Source: Jaapia argillacea MUCL 33604 (taxonomy: Eukaryota; Basidiomycota; Agaricomycetes; Jaapiales; Jaapiaceae). From it: a stretch of DNA of 64,000 bases. The notes beneath the pieces are model-generated. The model was not told where the DNA came from, made no database searches, and was given only the letters and a program-made list of their open reading frames with translations. The stretch's first letter is position 1; the number at the start of each line of letters is the position of its first letter. The translations under genes and the position numbers were made by a program. The DNA is taken from NCBI GenBank assembly GCA_000697665.1, contig KL197733.1, positions 462,600 through 526,599 of the forward strand. Reading direction: 5' to 3'. Positions 1 through 11,785 of the stretch are shown piece after piece.

Positions 1-171
1 CCTCTTGCCCAAATTACACTTTAACCATCCGACATCGTACCGTGTGTTACAATGTCATTCCATCCAGGATACAATTGCCCCTCTACAACACATAATACGG
101 GAACCAAAGATGACAACATGCGACAAAGATAGCAGACGAAAGATAAATATACTCTTCGTTTCCACCCCCTA

Positions 172-3100
172 TCATAATCCACTCCTAAATCTCTTTTCAA
201 TGACACCATCGTTGAGTTTGTATCCGTTGGCCGTGAATATCCTCGATCGTAAGAATGCAGCAGTATCATAAATGTCATGCTCCTTCGCCTGTTCATAAAT
301 AAGAATGTCAGTGGGACAAGTAAAGGACGAGGAGCAATCTATCGACTCACCCGCTCATCAAGTTCGGTTACCTTTACTGTGACGAGTTCGGGTTGCTGAT
401 AGCGCTGTAATTGATGGAAGCGTGCCTTGTCCTTGATGATTCCACCAAGGATGAATGCCAGTAACTCTTCGTGATCCTTTGCCTGCGTCAGGTACTTTCG
501 GAAACCCTGTGAAAAACCCGATTAGCTGATGCTCTAACGAAAAACGAAACCAAGCCGACTCACTCTTTCTAGAGTCTTCTTAATCGACATTTTCTGCGTG
601 CTCACAAAACTCCCAATGGCAACCGAAATCGCCAAATCAATATCGTCGGCCCTCACATACTCCCTCAACGCCATCTTCGCACTGGCCTCAGCCATTCGAA
701 TCATACTTTCCAGGTGACGAACGGTGATAGGATACGATCCTGTAGCCATTGATTCACGCCGGAGGTCGGAGAAAAGACGAGAAAGTTTCTCTTGGTCGAG
801 GTCGTACAGTTTCGGCCGACACTTTTCGCGAGCGTACATGATATATTTGCGGAGGAGGTCTTGTGGGATGATCTGCAGATATCAACATGTTAGCATAACG
901 AGGATTAGGAAGTCACAAGGGATGGACCATACATCGGCATCCAAAGTAGTCCCAACATCCATCTCATCCTTTTCCTCCTCAAACTTCGGATGACTCCTCA
1001 AATGACTCCCAACAACGAACCTTGCCAACAACTCATCCTTGACCGGATCCACAGTATCCTTCACAACACAAAGCACATCAAACCTGCTCAGAATCGGTTC
1101 CGTCAACTCCACATTCTGCTGGAATCCAATTGTCGGGTTATATCGTCCTCGAATTGGGTTAGCCGCCGCGATAATTGCACAGCGAGCTTGGAGTGTAGTG
1201 ACGATACCGGCTTTGGCGATGGATATCGATTGCTGTTCCATAGCTTCATGGATAGATGTCCGATCAGCGTCGTTCATCTTGTCGAATTCGTCAATTAGGC
1301 AGACGCCCTTGTCGGCCAAGACGAGAGCACCTCCTTCCAGCGTCCATTCCCTCGTGATAGGGTCCTTCCGAACGCTAGCTGTCAAACCGACCGCAGAGGC
1401 TCCTTGACCAGTGGCGTAGACCGAGCGATGAGCAGTCTTCTCGACATACTTCAAGAATTGCGATTTTGCTGTTCCAGGATCACCAAGGAGTAACACGTTG
1501 ATATCTCCACGAATGCGCATCTTTCGTTTGATGTCTTTTGACACACCACCGAATAGGGATAAGGCCAGAGCGGTTTTGATATCCTCATGCCCGTAGATGG
1601 AAGGAGCGACGGATTTGATGATACGTTTTCGAATGCGATCGTCATGAGCGAGAGACCGAATGTCCCGTTCATCTTCTTCTGTCAATCGGAAAGCGGCAAA
1701 TTGGTCTTCCTTTTTGTTGATATGGTTGGCTTCGAGGACGGTCGAGAAGACGGGGAAACCATTCTTGGAGTTCAAGGAGGCGTCAAAGTTGTTGCGGTAT
1801 ATGCCTGTGACTTCCTGTGGGTGTACCAATTAGAATGCGTGACGAATGATACGTGACTGGGCAGGACAAACAATCTCTTCCCCAGGCTTCGCGGTATCGA
1901 TAAGGTCCCAGAGAAGAATGACTTCTCGGTGCCTTGGCAGCCGACCAGCTGGGACGGAACCAGGAGATTCTTGCAGGGTCATCTTCTGGTAGTTCCTGTA
2001 CACTGTCTACGATCCCATCAGTTCCAAGAACATGAAATTCGACAAGGATATTCGCTCACCTGCTCTGAATTGACCTGGAAAGGTCCCTTCCCTTCACAAT
2101 TCGGGCAATAACTAATCCTGACCTCCTTGGTCGAATCTTGATAGAAAGGCCCCAAGACAGCTCCGCATTTCCTGCAGTCAAACTTTACATACTTCAGCTG
2201 CGGGAAAACTCCAGTCCTCCTCGTGACAACGCCAGTCACCCGGACAAGGTTGTTGAGGTTAGATCGACGGAGGTCCCGGAGGGACGTGACCAGTGGTAGG
2301 TCACTGATTCTGACATGTACTTCGGCATGAATGCGTTCGTAAGAGGGGTAGTAGACGAGGATGGCGGAGAGCGCTACTTCGTCGAAGATGCCGAGCATTG
2401 AGGAAGGTGAGTTTGTGAGGAAGTAGGCGAGGATGGGTTTGGAGAGGGCGAGGTGGAGGTATGAGACTTCGAGGGACTCAGAGTTGTCTATGGGTAGCGG
2501 TCAGGTCAGGTCCCTCTGCAGATGGCGAACGGAATGATAGCGACCCACTTTCACCCAGATGGCGAATTCTTTGTCCATATACTGAGGTACCGTTGTCGTC
2601 AACGTAAGTCATCAAGAACTGTCGAAAGTGCTTGATGATCGATCGGCGGACGCGATCAATAGCAATCCACTCCACGATAGATTTAGCTTTGATGTCACCC
2701 AACTGTTCCAGTGGTATCTCCTATGCAACGACACTAGACATCCAGCAATCATAAAAGTCGACAAGAAACTCACGTCTTCGATTCCCTCTAGGTCATCAAG
2801 ATCCCTTCTCTCATCATATTGTCTTCTCGTTCTTCTCTTCATACCTGAAAGTAGCCCTCCCGTAAGATCATCGTCCATATCAGCATCATCATCGCTCTGC
2901 AGAAATTGGGGCATGCGGCTTCTATTCGCTGCTCGAGCTCCTTTTCCACTGCCGCGTTCCATCCGATCACGTCTCGCCATCTTTGCTTCCGCCGCACGTC
3001 GCGCAGCTGCAGAGAGTTCTGGTAGCTCGTCGTCATCATTTAGTCCAGAGTCAGAGTAGCGATCGAGGGTGTCGTTCCCAGCATAATCTCTAAAAGCAGA

Positions 3101-3453
3101 GACAATGAATCAGGTTCAGGCTCGCTTTGAGAGACGACAGTAAACAATGCAGTGACGTACTCGTCCAGGTTAGCTCCAAACAAATCCTCTCCATCCTCGT
3201 CCTCTTCATCATCTTCAACGTCCCTCACTGCATCTCTGTCGTCCATGCTATCATCGGTATCGGAAAACGGAGCTGGAGGTGAGGAGGGTGGCAAAGATGA
3301 CTGCGAATCGCGACGTTGTCCATTTGGACGAGAGATGGGAGACGAGCCAGATGGGGGTGAGCCTGAGCGCGTGCGCTTCGAACCGCGAGGTGTTGAGGCC
3401 TAAGTTTTCGTTGAAGCATATTACAAGAAATAGGTGTTCAAGACACGCACCAT
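172..3453 (-). CDS. mcm2: MCM2, subunit of the MCM2-7 replicative helicase
   Basis: This is the Mcm2 AAA+ subunit of the nuclear helicase that licenses origins and unwinds DNA. I assemble ten exons: 3453-3451, 3399-3161, 3089-2774, 2720-2549, 2487-2060, 2006-1872, 1814-933, 872-564, 506-351 and 288-172. They total 2757 nt (918 aa) and all junctions are in phase. Visible features are an acidic N-terminus with the Mcm2-type [13 protein letters not shown] stretch, a zinc finger (C348-x2-C351, C371-x2-C374), Walker A GDPGTAKS (542-549), Walker [10 protein letters not shown] (603-611) and arginine finger SRFD (674-677). The [20 protein letters not shown] block near the C-terminus distinguishes Mcm2 from Mcm3-7. 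The first exon is only the ATG codon, with an intron directly after it. The gene lies head-to-head with the SDR gene about 1.1 kb away. Confidence 0.97.
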
Positions 3454-3498
3454 GTCAGTTAACAAGGTAAGGAATGGAGGAAGAGGATCAGACAGAGG

Positions 3499-3514
3499 AC
3501 GCGACGCGACGCGT
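3499..3514. promoter_or_regulatory. Triple MCB-like cell-cycle box upstream of MCM2
   Basis: Three ACGCG units repeat every 5 bp, and the last forms a complete ACGCGT MluI box at 3509-3514. The array lies about 46-61 bp upstream of the MCM2 start codon. In yeasts ACGCGT is the binding site of MBF, which drives G1/S genes including MCM genes. The sequence and position are seen directly. Use as an MBF-type site in this fungus is inferred. Confidence 0.6.
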
Positions 3515-3539
3515 CAATTTGGGCGGAGTCTAAAAGCGT

Positions 3540-4573
3540 GATGTTCCCGCGACCTTACTACGAACTACTGACAATTCTGCGCCGCGATTTTTGTTGTGAT
3601 GTCCGACGGTACTCCTCTCCAAGTCAATTGCTGGGGAGCCACATTCTGACTACGACCGCCTCCAGGAAAAATTTCCCCTCGGCAGCTAACCACCGGCCAA
3701 GTTTTTCTAGTTTGTGTTCTTTGCGCTCCTCGTTACCTCCAAGATAATTTTGCTCCGTCACTGTATCCGGTGCACTGTTAAAAATGAGCCATGGTCCTCG
3801 AGGTTCGGCGCCTTGAGCCAATGAACAAGCAGTGGCAGTACCTTGTATGGTTCAAACCTCAGGCTGCGCCCGCGGCCTTGAGGCTCTTCAACTGGTGGTG
3901 TTCCCTCTCAACGCCCTTTATCTCGTCAGTGCTACCGAGTTTTGTCCTGCAAGCTTCAGATCTTTCGCCGCAGAGGCAGATTCTCGTTGACACCATCTCT
4001 GAATGTCGTCCCCTCAGGTTATTATACACCCGGGAAGTCTCATGTTGAGTATCGCCATCTGGTGAGCTATTGTACTTGCTCGTCTCCATCCCCGATGTTG
4101 CTCAGGAGCTGATTATTTCGCAAAGAACAATAGTATCAACTTCTGTGCAATACCGTCGTTTTTGATACTATCCAGCTGATCGAGCAAGCCATTAAGGCTC
4201 GAGGTTCGCTGACAACTTCACTGGCAACCTACTTTAAGATTTTGCAAATCATCCAAGCACAACGTCCTTTCCTAGGTTATCTTCACATCTACAATCATGT
4301 CATTATTTCTCCAGAAGTTGGCAGATCGGCGACACTGACGTCTGCTTGGCCCACCCGTCCTCCGATCAGACTCATCCAAAGGTTATTAAAACACCATAGC
4401 TTGGTTATGCGCCCTCATAGATGGTCTCCGATACTCCCATCGAACAGTCTGAGGCCTCAAACACCGAGATCACGGGAGATTAGCGGCGAAGCCCACCTTT
4501 CCCCCGATTTATCTTTATCTCCCTTACCAATTCCCACCCGAACACCTATCATCTCACTCTTCGACACCTCACC
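3540..4573. other. Intergenic region between MCM2 and the SDR gene
   Basis: About 1 kb with no convincing gene. Short ORFs occur on both strands (for example 3624-3821 minus and 4242-4616 plus), but they lack domains or splice support. The last 100 bp before 4574 is pyrimidine-rich, as expected for a fungal promoter and 5' UTR. The segment probably holds divergent promoters for both neighbours. Confidence 0.5.
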
Positions 4574-5565
4574 ATGTCTGATCCTAGCTCTCTTTTCTCC
4601 GTCGCAGGGCGCGTAGCGCTCATATCGGGAGCTAGTTCAGGTATTGGTTCGTACATCGCACACGGCCTCGCCGATCATTCCTGTGCTCGGGTCTACATCG
4701 TCGGCAGACGTACCGCCCAACTCCAATCAGTCGCATCATACAATCCAAAAGTCCTCATCCCAATCGAAGGTGATGTGAGTACCAAGAACGGATGTTTGAA
4801 GATTGCAGAGACGTTTGAGAGACTCGAAAGGGAGAAGAGTGGGGTGAAGGATGGTGAGAAGGTGGGGTTGGATATTTTGGTTTGCAATGCTGGTGTTGCC
4901 ATCCTTGAGGGTGCTTGGGATCATTTCAAGGCGAGCCCAGAGGAGGTTAAGAATGCCTTGTTGAAATTAGATGACGAGGATTGGGCAACGGAGTTTGCTA
5001 TCAACGCATCTGCGATACAAGTGAGTCTTGTCAGATCCCACATCGTTCCCTCCTCAGCGTCCCAACCGCACAAATTCTATCCCAGTGGCTCTCAGCCGCC
5101 CTCCTCCCATCCCTCGCCCACGCCTCCCAAACCAATTCAGGTTTCCGCCAAGGACGAGGAGCGATAATCACCAACACCTCCGTCTCAGCCATCTACGTCT
5201 CCCCACATGCTCAAGGCCACCTCTACTGCGCCTCAAAGGCTGCAGCAGAAACAATCACCCACAATCTGGCCTCCAAATTCACCAAACATGGTGTCCGAGT
5301 CAATTCATTGGCGATAGCGAACATCCCTAGCGAGATGAACGACCCAAACAACGAGAATAGTTTCATAAGTAAGATGAAGGATATCATGCCGATTGGGAGG
5401 ATCGGGACTGAGGAAGATGCGGTTGGCGCCGTTGTTTACTTGAGTAGTAGGGCGGGGAGTTATGTTTCTGGTACGACGATAAAGGTACCACTTTACGTTG
5501 TACTTGGTTGAACGACTCACCAATTTTTTTTGCAGTTGGATGGCGGTGCACTCATTGGGATTTGA
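4574..5565 (+). CDS. Short-chain dehydrogenase/reductase (classical SDR)
   Basis: Predicted NAD(P)H-dependent oxidoreductase of the classical SDR family. Exons 4574-5020, 5086-5484 and 5536-5565 join in phase to give 291 aa, a usual SDR length. The cofactor loop SGASSGIG is at residues 18-25. The NAG motif follows strand beta-4 (LVCNAG). The catalytic Ser is in NTSVSAIY (about 181-183), with Tyr196 and Lys200 as Y-x3-K in LYCASKAA. The short last exon encodes LDGGALIGI, the usual SDR C-terminal glycine-rich end. No signal peptide is seen, so it is probably cytosolic. It most resembles fungal 3-oxoacyl-ACP reductase/gluconate dehydrogenase-like SDRs, but the substrate cannot be read from sequence. 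Confidence 0.9.
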
Positions 5566-5966
5566 GGTACCCTAGAGAAGTCGAATAACGCAATCTACAC
5601 TGTATCCGTCTCTCCCTGTGGAGATACGACCAATAGAATCGGCTTGCATGGATGTGAGTTGGAGACATTTGCTCCGGTGACAAGAGGGAAGCTGTCAACA
5701 CCTCCCATCGCACTCGCGGAAGTACTGGGTTTTCTATGCGCCATGCTTTGGGTAGCCAGGAATAACTTGGCCTAAACAATACAGGGATTCAAGACGATGT
5801 CGCATGAGCGCTTCATGAGACAGAACTTATCGCACCCCTTCCCTTCCTCCCATCGATTTCCGACTCTGCATGTCAAGGCGTACGTTATGTCGTGCACCTT
5901 CGACTCGTTATAGAAGCACAGATACGATGAACGAGGTGATCATCTCGAAGGTTACCTCCCCTCCGG
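5566..5966. other. Intergenic region, convergent 3' ends
   Basis: About 400 bp between the convergent stops of the SDR and MYND genes. No ORF with domain or splice support is seen. It is presumably the 3' UTRs and terminators of both genes. Confidence 0.5.
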
Positions 5967-6992
5967 TCAGATAAAACTTGGAAGGATCTCTCCCTCGACA
6001 AGGAACTCGTAAAGGGACAGGTTCTCAAATTCGGGATGTCGGTCTTGATAGACATCAATCGCAGTTGATAGATACCGTTCGGAACTGGTGGCAGGCCACG
6101 AATCACAGATCTTCTTGTGCTGTCCCCATTTCGCGATTTGACAATCTTTGCTGCATGATGTAATGCGTTCAATACCGTTCGAGACAATAGAGGACAGTGA
6201 CACTCACCAGCAATACATCGCCAAGAAACACTTCTTACAGAAATTCTCCGCCTTCTTTCCACAGTTGTCGCAGTTCCGATTCTTGACTTTCAACACCCTC
6301 CTCGTCGTTACCTTCTCCTTCTCCTTCTCGACTTCCTTTGGCTTCTTTCCATCTAAACTCATCAACCCCAACATCGTCATCAGCTGTTTCGTCTTGTCGA
6401 TCCGGACGGTAGCCACTCGCTGGTACTTGTCAGGCTCGATGATGGTCCGTGCGCGATGGACGAGCTCTCTCGCGTAGATGACCCTACCCTTTGATTTCTG
6501 GTTGACAAGGGCGATGCGATATGGGGAGATACTGATCTTCCCTCGGAGGTGTTTAGCATTTTCGTTCCATGTCGTGATCAAGGGGTCGTTCTCAGCGTCC
6601 TCCGCACTCTTGACATCTGTCAGAGCATACAATGCGGCCAACACCTCCTGAGCATCGTCCTCCTCCTTGTCGTCCTTCTCCACATCCCCTATCGAATCCC
6701 CTGTCCCCAATTCGGAAAGTAGTCGGAGGAGGTGGTTGACCACGCATGTCTCTTCGCTAGAGGAGGTAGATTTTATGACAGCTTGAAACCATGTGGAATA
6801 GGCGCAGCACGCGGAGAGAGCGCGAGCTGCTTGGATTCGGTCTTCCTTCGACCCTGACTGGAGCTCTGCGAAGACCTCCTCGAAAGTGTAGGATTTTAGA
6901 GAGAGAACGGTAGACGGATTCGAAGAGAGAACTGGGTATGTTTCCCCCGAAGCTGATTTAGACTTGGATTTGGACTTCTTTTTGGGCGACAT
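5967..6992 (-). CDS. MYND-type zinc-finger protein
   Basis: Two exons (6992-6208 and 6150-5967) join in phase to give 322 aa. The N-terminus is a lysine/serine basic run (SPKKKSKSKSKSASG), possibly a nuclear localisation signal. A helical middle region of about 200 residues contains an acidic stretch. The MYND finger follows, with CDNCG, CKKC, MYCCKDCQ and HKKIC supplying the Cys/His ligands. The intron falls inside the finger, at MYC|CKDC. About 45 residues follow the finger. MYND domains are protein-interaction modules. No SET domain is present, so this is not an SMYD methyltransferase. The start at 6992 is chosen as the first in-frame ATG that begins the basic tail. Confidence 0.85.
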
Positions 6993-7142
6993 GGTTGTCG
7001 GTGGCAAGGCCCGCAATTCACCGGCACAGGATTCCCACCGATCAACGGAACGTAAAGTCAATCTTATCTTATCGCACAAACCTCAGCGAGGGAGAGGGAT
7101 ATATTGGCGGTGCGCAAATTAGTAGGTCTAGTAAGGATACAT

Positions 7143-8546
7143 TCACCTGAACTTGATGAAGGTCAGAACTCCGACCAGGATACCCAGCACCGAAAGGGCT
7201 GCTGCCATATACCCTAAAAACACGATGAATAAGAATGATTTGTTACAGCATGAAAAGAGATCCCTTCACCAGCAATAGTGAAAGCAGTAGACACGTCATG
7301 AGTCAAAACAGAATAGACGATTGCGAAAACCAGCGTGGAGAATACGGCGGAAATGACCCAAAACGAGATACGACGCGTGCTCCATTGTTCGAGGAACAAG
7401 ATGCCTCGCCCTGGGTCAGCAGTCAAAGTGCCCATGAAGTCATGACGACCTCTGAATATGTCAGTCCGTTGGAGGTAGTGCTGAAAACGGAGACCTTGTG
7501 AAAGGTCTGGGGGATCCATAACCAGCTGGGGAAAGGCATGGAATGGAGTAATGTCTGACTGTTTGTGGTTGCGAACGGTGATCAGTAGATAGTCCAAACG
7601 TACGAAATAGTATGTACTCACTGGTACCATCGTGATGGCTCTGAGAACAAAGGAAGAACGTAGTGATCTATCAGCCGCGTCCATGGTGGTCAGCGACGAG
7701 CCACCAACCTAAGACACTTTAGCGAAAATAATCTTCTCAAGATGGTGCGCATTCCGTTGTATTTCTTCACGAGTTCGGTTAGAAGCACCTCATCATCCCA
7801 CTCCCTACGGACTTCCAGCCATGACGAATCTGCATCTCTGAATACCCTTAATCTGAAAGTTGACCAGGGAGGGTGCCACAAATTGTTCCGAATGGGAGTC
7901 AAAGGTAACCCTGCGGCTTCTGCGGCGTTGAAGTAAGAATTTATCCGGTCAGGCCAAGGCGAGGCAACATTCTGAAACTGCGTTCCGATGTACTCAGTGT
8001 CTTGGGGCCTGTGCCAGTGATTGAGATAACCGGGACCAGACGCCCATCAAGACCATGCTCACCGACGTGGTCTGCCCCTACCGCGCCCAGAGTCAAGGTT
8101 TCTTGGGACCTCTTCAGCAGAAGGCAACCCAACAGCTTCTGCGGCATTGAAGTAGGGACGTATCATCTCGGGCCATGGGGCAGGTGCCGGTTGCATGACC
8201 CCCATGTTTTCAACGTCTACGTGCCTATATACCCGTGATGACCAGGAGGCATCATTGACAAGAACTAGGAAAGAAGCGATGATCCATGTCAAGCTCACCG
8301 ACGACTGGGAGGCCCGCCCCGCCAATGTTCAGGATAGGGTCCTTGCTGGTGTGCTTGCTCTGGAGGAGACACAATGCTGGTCATAACCGGGGGTTCAACG
8401 ATGGATCCATCGCGCCATGAAAAATGGGCACTGCCCATGTTTTGGAATGGTATGGAAAAGAAACCAACAACTTCAGTGGCGCGCTCGAGTTGGTTCAGTG
8501 CATGGTTGGATGGCAAGGGCCAGGCCCAAGGCAACCTAAACTGCAC
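7143..8546 (-). CDS. Membrane-protein family M, copy 1 (possibly broken)
   Basis: First of three paralogues. The 3' exons are clear: 7971-7709, 7640-7622, 7558-7270 and 7213-7143. The last three have exactly the lengths of the matching exons of copy M2 (19, 289 and 71 nt). The protein ends with two hydrophobic segments, one around ISFWVISAVFSTLVFAIVY and one around MAAALSVLGILVGVLTF, so it is probably membrane-anchored. Two N-terminal exons carry a repeated PWP..I..YFNAAEA.GLP motif (about 8180-8060 and 7960-7890). The junction between these two exons is out of phase by my reading, so the copy may be frameshifted. An upstream exon beginning MTSIVSPPEQ (8383-8295) is tentative. I do not recognise a named family. 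Confidence 0.55.
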
Positions 8547-8559
8547 GACAATATTAATG

Positions 8560-8700
8560 TCGCAATGTTAAGATGGTTATGTCTCATACGCCACCTGATA
8601 TGTTTCGAGCGACTCGGACTCTCACTTTGACTCTGTCTTATGCATCTTTTGGTTCTCTTGACTTCGAAAAACTCAAGGAATTTACAGCTCATATTGACTT
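8560..8700. repeat. 5' flank of M1, duplicated at 35,735-35,850
   Basis: This stretch matches the sequence upstream of M3 almost base for base, including the shared GCATCTTTTGGTTCTCTTGA. The M gene and its 5' flank were therefore copied together. The rest of 8,700-9,396 holds no gene I can support. It is presumably the promoter of the BTB gene that follows. Confidence 0.7.
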
Positions 8701-9396
8701 CAATTCAAGTAAAGGCGTTGGACACAGCCAGCTACCCAAAGGTATCATCAGTCTCGCTAACCGACGAATCAGACTTCAACAATCTCAAGTCAATCGGAAA
8801 CAATGCCACGGATGCACCCAACTACGAACTCCCACTGGGCCACCAGCAAGCAAACCACACCAAGGTTACCGGGGGGTGAGGAGCCCATCCATGAGAAGAG
8901 GGTTCCAGCGAGTAGAAAACATTTGTCGCAGAGATGGAATAATGATGAACTCAGAGATCCTGAGGTTGATGCCAAGTGGTCCGAAAAAGGCTGTGGTCCT
9001 GTGGAGTCCTCCAACCCCACTCCAACCCTGATCCGATTCTCTTAGCTTCAGCCTTGCTTGACTTCGTTGTACCGCAACCTTCGTCGCTGAGGGCACAACT
9101 TGGACTTAAAATGGACATTTGAGCACCAATACTGTAGATCGAGGTGTCCTTCTACTTTGGAATCGGCGCCAGACAAGCAACGAGTGACGCATTGTCGAAG
9201 GGTATTCAAGGTAACAGTCGTTCACCTATAATTAGACGGTGCGCCCTTTCAAGCTTCAAATCTATGGGACGAGCGCTCATCATAACCTTGTTCTAGAAAT
9301 GAAGTTGCCGTAATTTACCTCGATCCTCCTTCGCCCCGAAACGTTCATCTGCCTCGAGGCGCACATCTCTGAGAATCCTTGCAAGTGACCACCACC

Positions 9397-10884
9397 ATGA
9401 ACTACCCCCACCAGACCGAATCTGCTATCGACGCAATGGATATTCCAGCACCCAGTTCAAAAACATGGTCAGATGCTTCTCTTTCCCCTACCCCCTCTGA
9501 GGTATCCAGCTTTGAGGACGTTGGGGAGGGTGAATCGTTGTCTTCACATGCCCTGGGTGATAAAGGATCCTTAAGCGGTACAGTCGTTGGAAAAGCTGCC
9601 GGACCTCCTTCCGCTGCCCCAGGCGCTCTTTTCGCTCCAAAGAAACACGAAACGTTCTATATCCATGACGATATGGTAGTATTCTTGGTACGCATTCCAC
9701 ATTCTGCAACCTTTTGAGTATCATTGTTCCTGACCCTACCGGAATTCTATCAGGTTGAGGACACCCTTTTCAGGCTTCACTCCTTCTTCTTCAAACGGGA
9801 TTCGGAGTACTTTAGGAACTTGTTTTCGCAACACGGCTCTTCCTCAGAGGCTCATCCCGTTAGGCTCGACGGCGTATCAGTCGCCAATCTTGAGACCTTC
9901 CTCGGAGTTTTGTACCCCTCGTGTGTCCCATTCAACCCATTATCCTCCATATCGTACCGATTTTGGTTTGCAGCGACTTCTCCAAGCGCACAGCCACGAC
10001 CGCCGATGAATGGACATCAGTCCTAGCCCTTGCGACCAAGTGGTCATTTACCACAATTCGCTCTCTCGCCATCAGGGAACTCTTTCCTTTGGCTTCTCCC
10101 ATTGAGAAGATTGTGGTTGGGCGTCAATATAACATACCCGGATGGCTTCAAGACGCTTACGTCGCCGTTTGTGAGCGCCCTGAAGCATTGACGAAGAAAG
10201 AGGGGGAACGGCTTGGATTAGACGAAGTTATCAAGATTTCACAGCTCAGACAGGATGTCAGAACACATGCTGTGTTACTCCACCGATGTGAAATACAGAC
10301 CATTGTCGGAGCGATTGTCCCGCCTATCCAGAAGGTTCCCTTGCCCGAGTTTATTGCTCCTAGAGCTACTGGTGGACTGGAAACAATCGAGGTGAGATCT
10401 TGTTAATGGACTAGTCGTAACTATTTGACTAACACGGATGTCTTATCACCAGATGCTTCATTCTGGTCTAGCTACCACCATGCCTTTCCCCAGCGACACC
10501 GCCCCCGTCTCCCCGGCACATCCAACCCCGTCGCCAGACGTCAGGCCTGAAGAGCAGACGAAGCCAGCTCCAGTCCCGATCACTTACTGGAATCAGCTAC
10601 TTGCTCTATCGACGGCTCCCACTGAGGAAGAATTCGGGGACGTTAAATATCTGGCAGCTCGCGGGATGGAAAAGGAGTTGAGGAAGATTGAAGTTTACCT
10701 AGAGACAAGCGGGAGACCGCTAGGTGCTGATAATGCTCGCCAGATGGTGGATATCAAGGCGACGCTAGGCCGTACAAGTACACATCGTGACGACCCCCTG
10801 CCCGATCTCACGTCCTTCGAGTTGTGGGCGCTGGCGAAGCGACTGCAGTATCTCCGATCACGCCTTGGTATCCGAGTCGCCTGA
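9397..10884 (+). CDS. BTB/POZ-domain protein, copy 1 (intact)
   Basis: Four exons (9397-9687, 9754-9920, 9974-10391 and 10453-10884) join in phase to give 435 aa. Residues about 85-190 form a BTB/POZ fold typical of expanded Agaricomycete families. It starts at FYIHDDMVVFLVEDTLFRLH, continues through FFFKRDSEYFRNLF and ends at LETFLGVLYPSDF. A helical region follows (WKWSFTTIRSLAIRELF-like). The N-terminal about 80 residues are Ser/Pro-rich, and the last exon is Pro-rich then helical. BTB domains mediate dimerisation or Cul3 recruitment; no partner can be inferred here. A second copy lies at 16,653-20,201. An upstream in-frame ATG at 9379 is an alternative start; 9397 is favoured because copy 2 conserves it. 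Confidence 0.85.
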
Positions 10885-11551
10885 TGCTGACTAGTACCTT
10901 ATGTGCAACATCATTTGCGTAGTTCGATGCATAGCAAACTAGGATTCATCCGATCAGAACCCCAGGACAAACCAAGGGCGGTACCGAGTACTTGAGATGG
11001 CGGGAACGGTTGGTGGTCACGGTGCGGATGGGGGAGACCAAGGGGCCAAAGTGTTGTGTCGAGTGAAAGTCTTGTGAAACTCATTTGATCCATTGATCAC
11101 CAACTCGCCTTTGGCTTGACTTCCCTTGCAGCTCGTAAAATCATGCAACTGTAAAGCCTCTCCAGCATGGGGTGCATACTAGCAGTTCCGAATCTCTCCC
11201 AGCCTTGTTAAGATGATCAGTGTTGATGTTGATGGCAGGCTGGGAATGATGTTGCTGGCGTTGGTCTCAATGCCCCTCCTCTGAGGGGTTCTCCCACCCC
11301 CATAATTCGCGTTGCTTCTCGTCCGACCCGCGTGTCTTGTTTGTACACTGTGGCGCGCACTCGGCAATTCCCGTTCTCCTGCTAACAACTGCACTACTTA
11401 TTGCACTGACTCGAAGCCAGTCGCTACGATGCACGCAATGGTGATTACTGGGGCAGGATTGAAGAAAATCGAGTGAGAAAATGTGTTCGAGTAGTACTCG
11501 ACATGTCCATTCAGCCTCCCTTACACTGAAGAGCTCGAGACTGAGAACAAT
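10885..11551. other. 3' flank of BTB copy 1
   Basis: No gene seen. Positions about 10,918-11,050 align with 24,020-24,160, beyond the pogo element. This shows the original 3' flank of the BTB unit. The last three bases (AAT, 11,549-11,551) are the left target-site duplication of the Harbinger element. Confidence 0.65.
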
Positions 11552-11785
11552 AGGGGAGGTCAGAGTGACCGATTCTGGTGTGATCCCAAGTTTGATCCTG
11601 TGACGATCCGTGACGATTCTGAAATCAAGAATCTGCACAGAATCGTTGTCAACTCTGACCACCCCCAATTCTCTGACGATTTTTGGTCGATCCTGGCCTT
11701 TGCTTATAGTCAGATATTATGCTATGGAAATACAAGAAGTTTTGTTATCTTGTCAGATCTTTGGTCTTTCCAGTCAACCATCGCC

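Noticed and set aside
1039-1407. Plus-strand ORFs inside MCM2
   Set aside because: They are antisense shadows of the highly conserved helicase exon.
3859-4616. Possible small genes between MCM2 and the SDR gene
   Set aside because: ORFs under 125 codons on both strands lack domains, paralogues and consistent introns; a promoter region is more likely.
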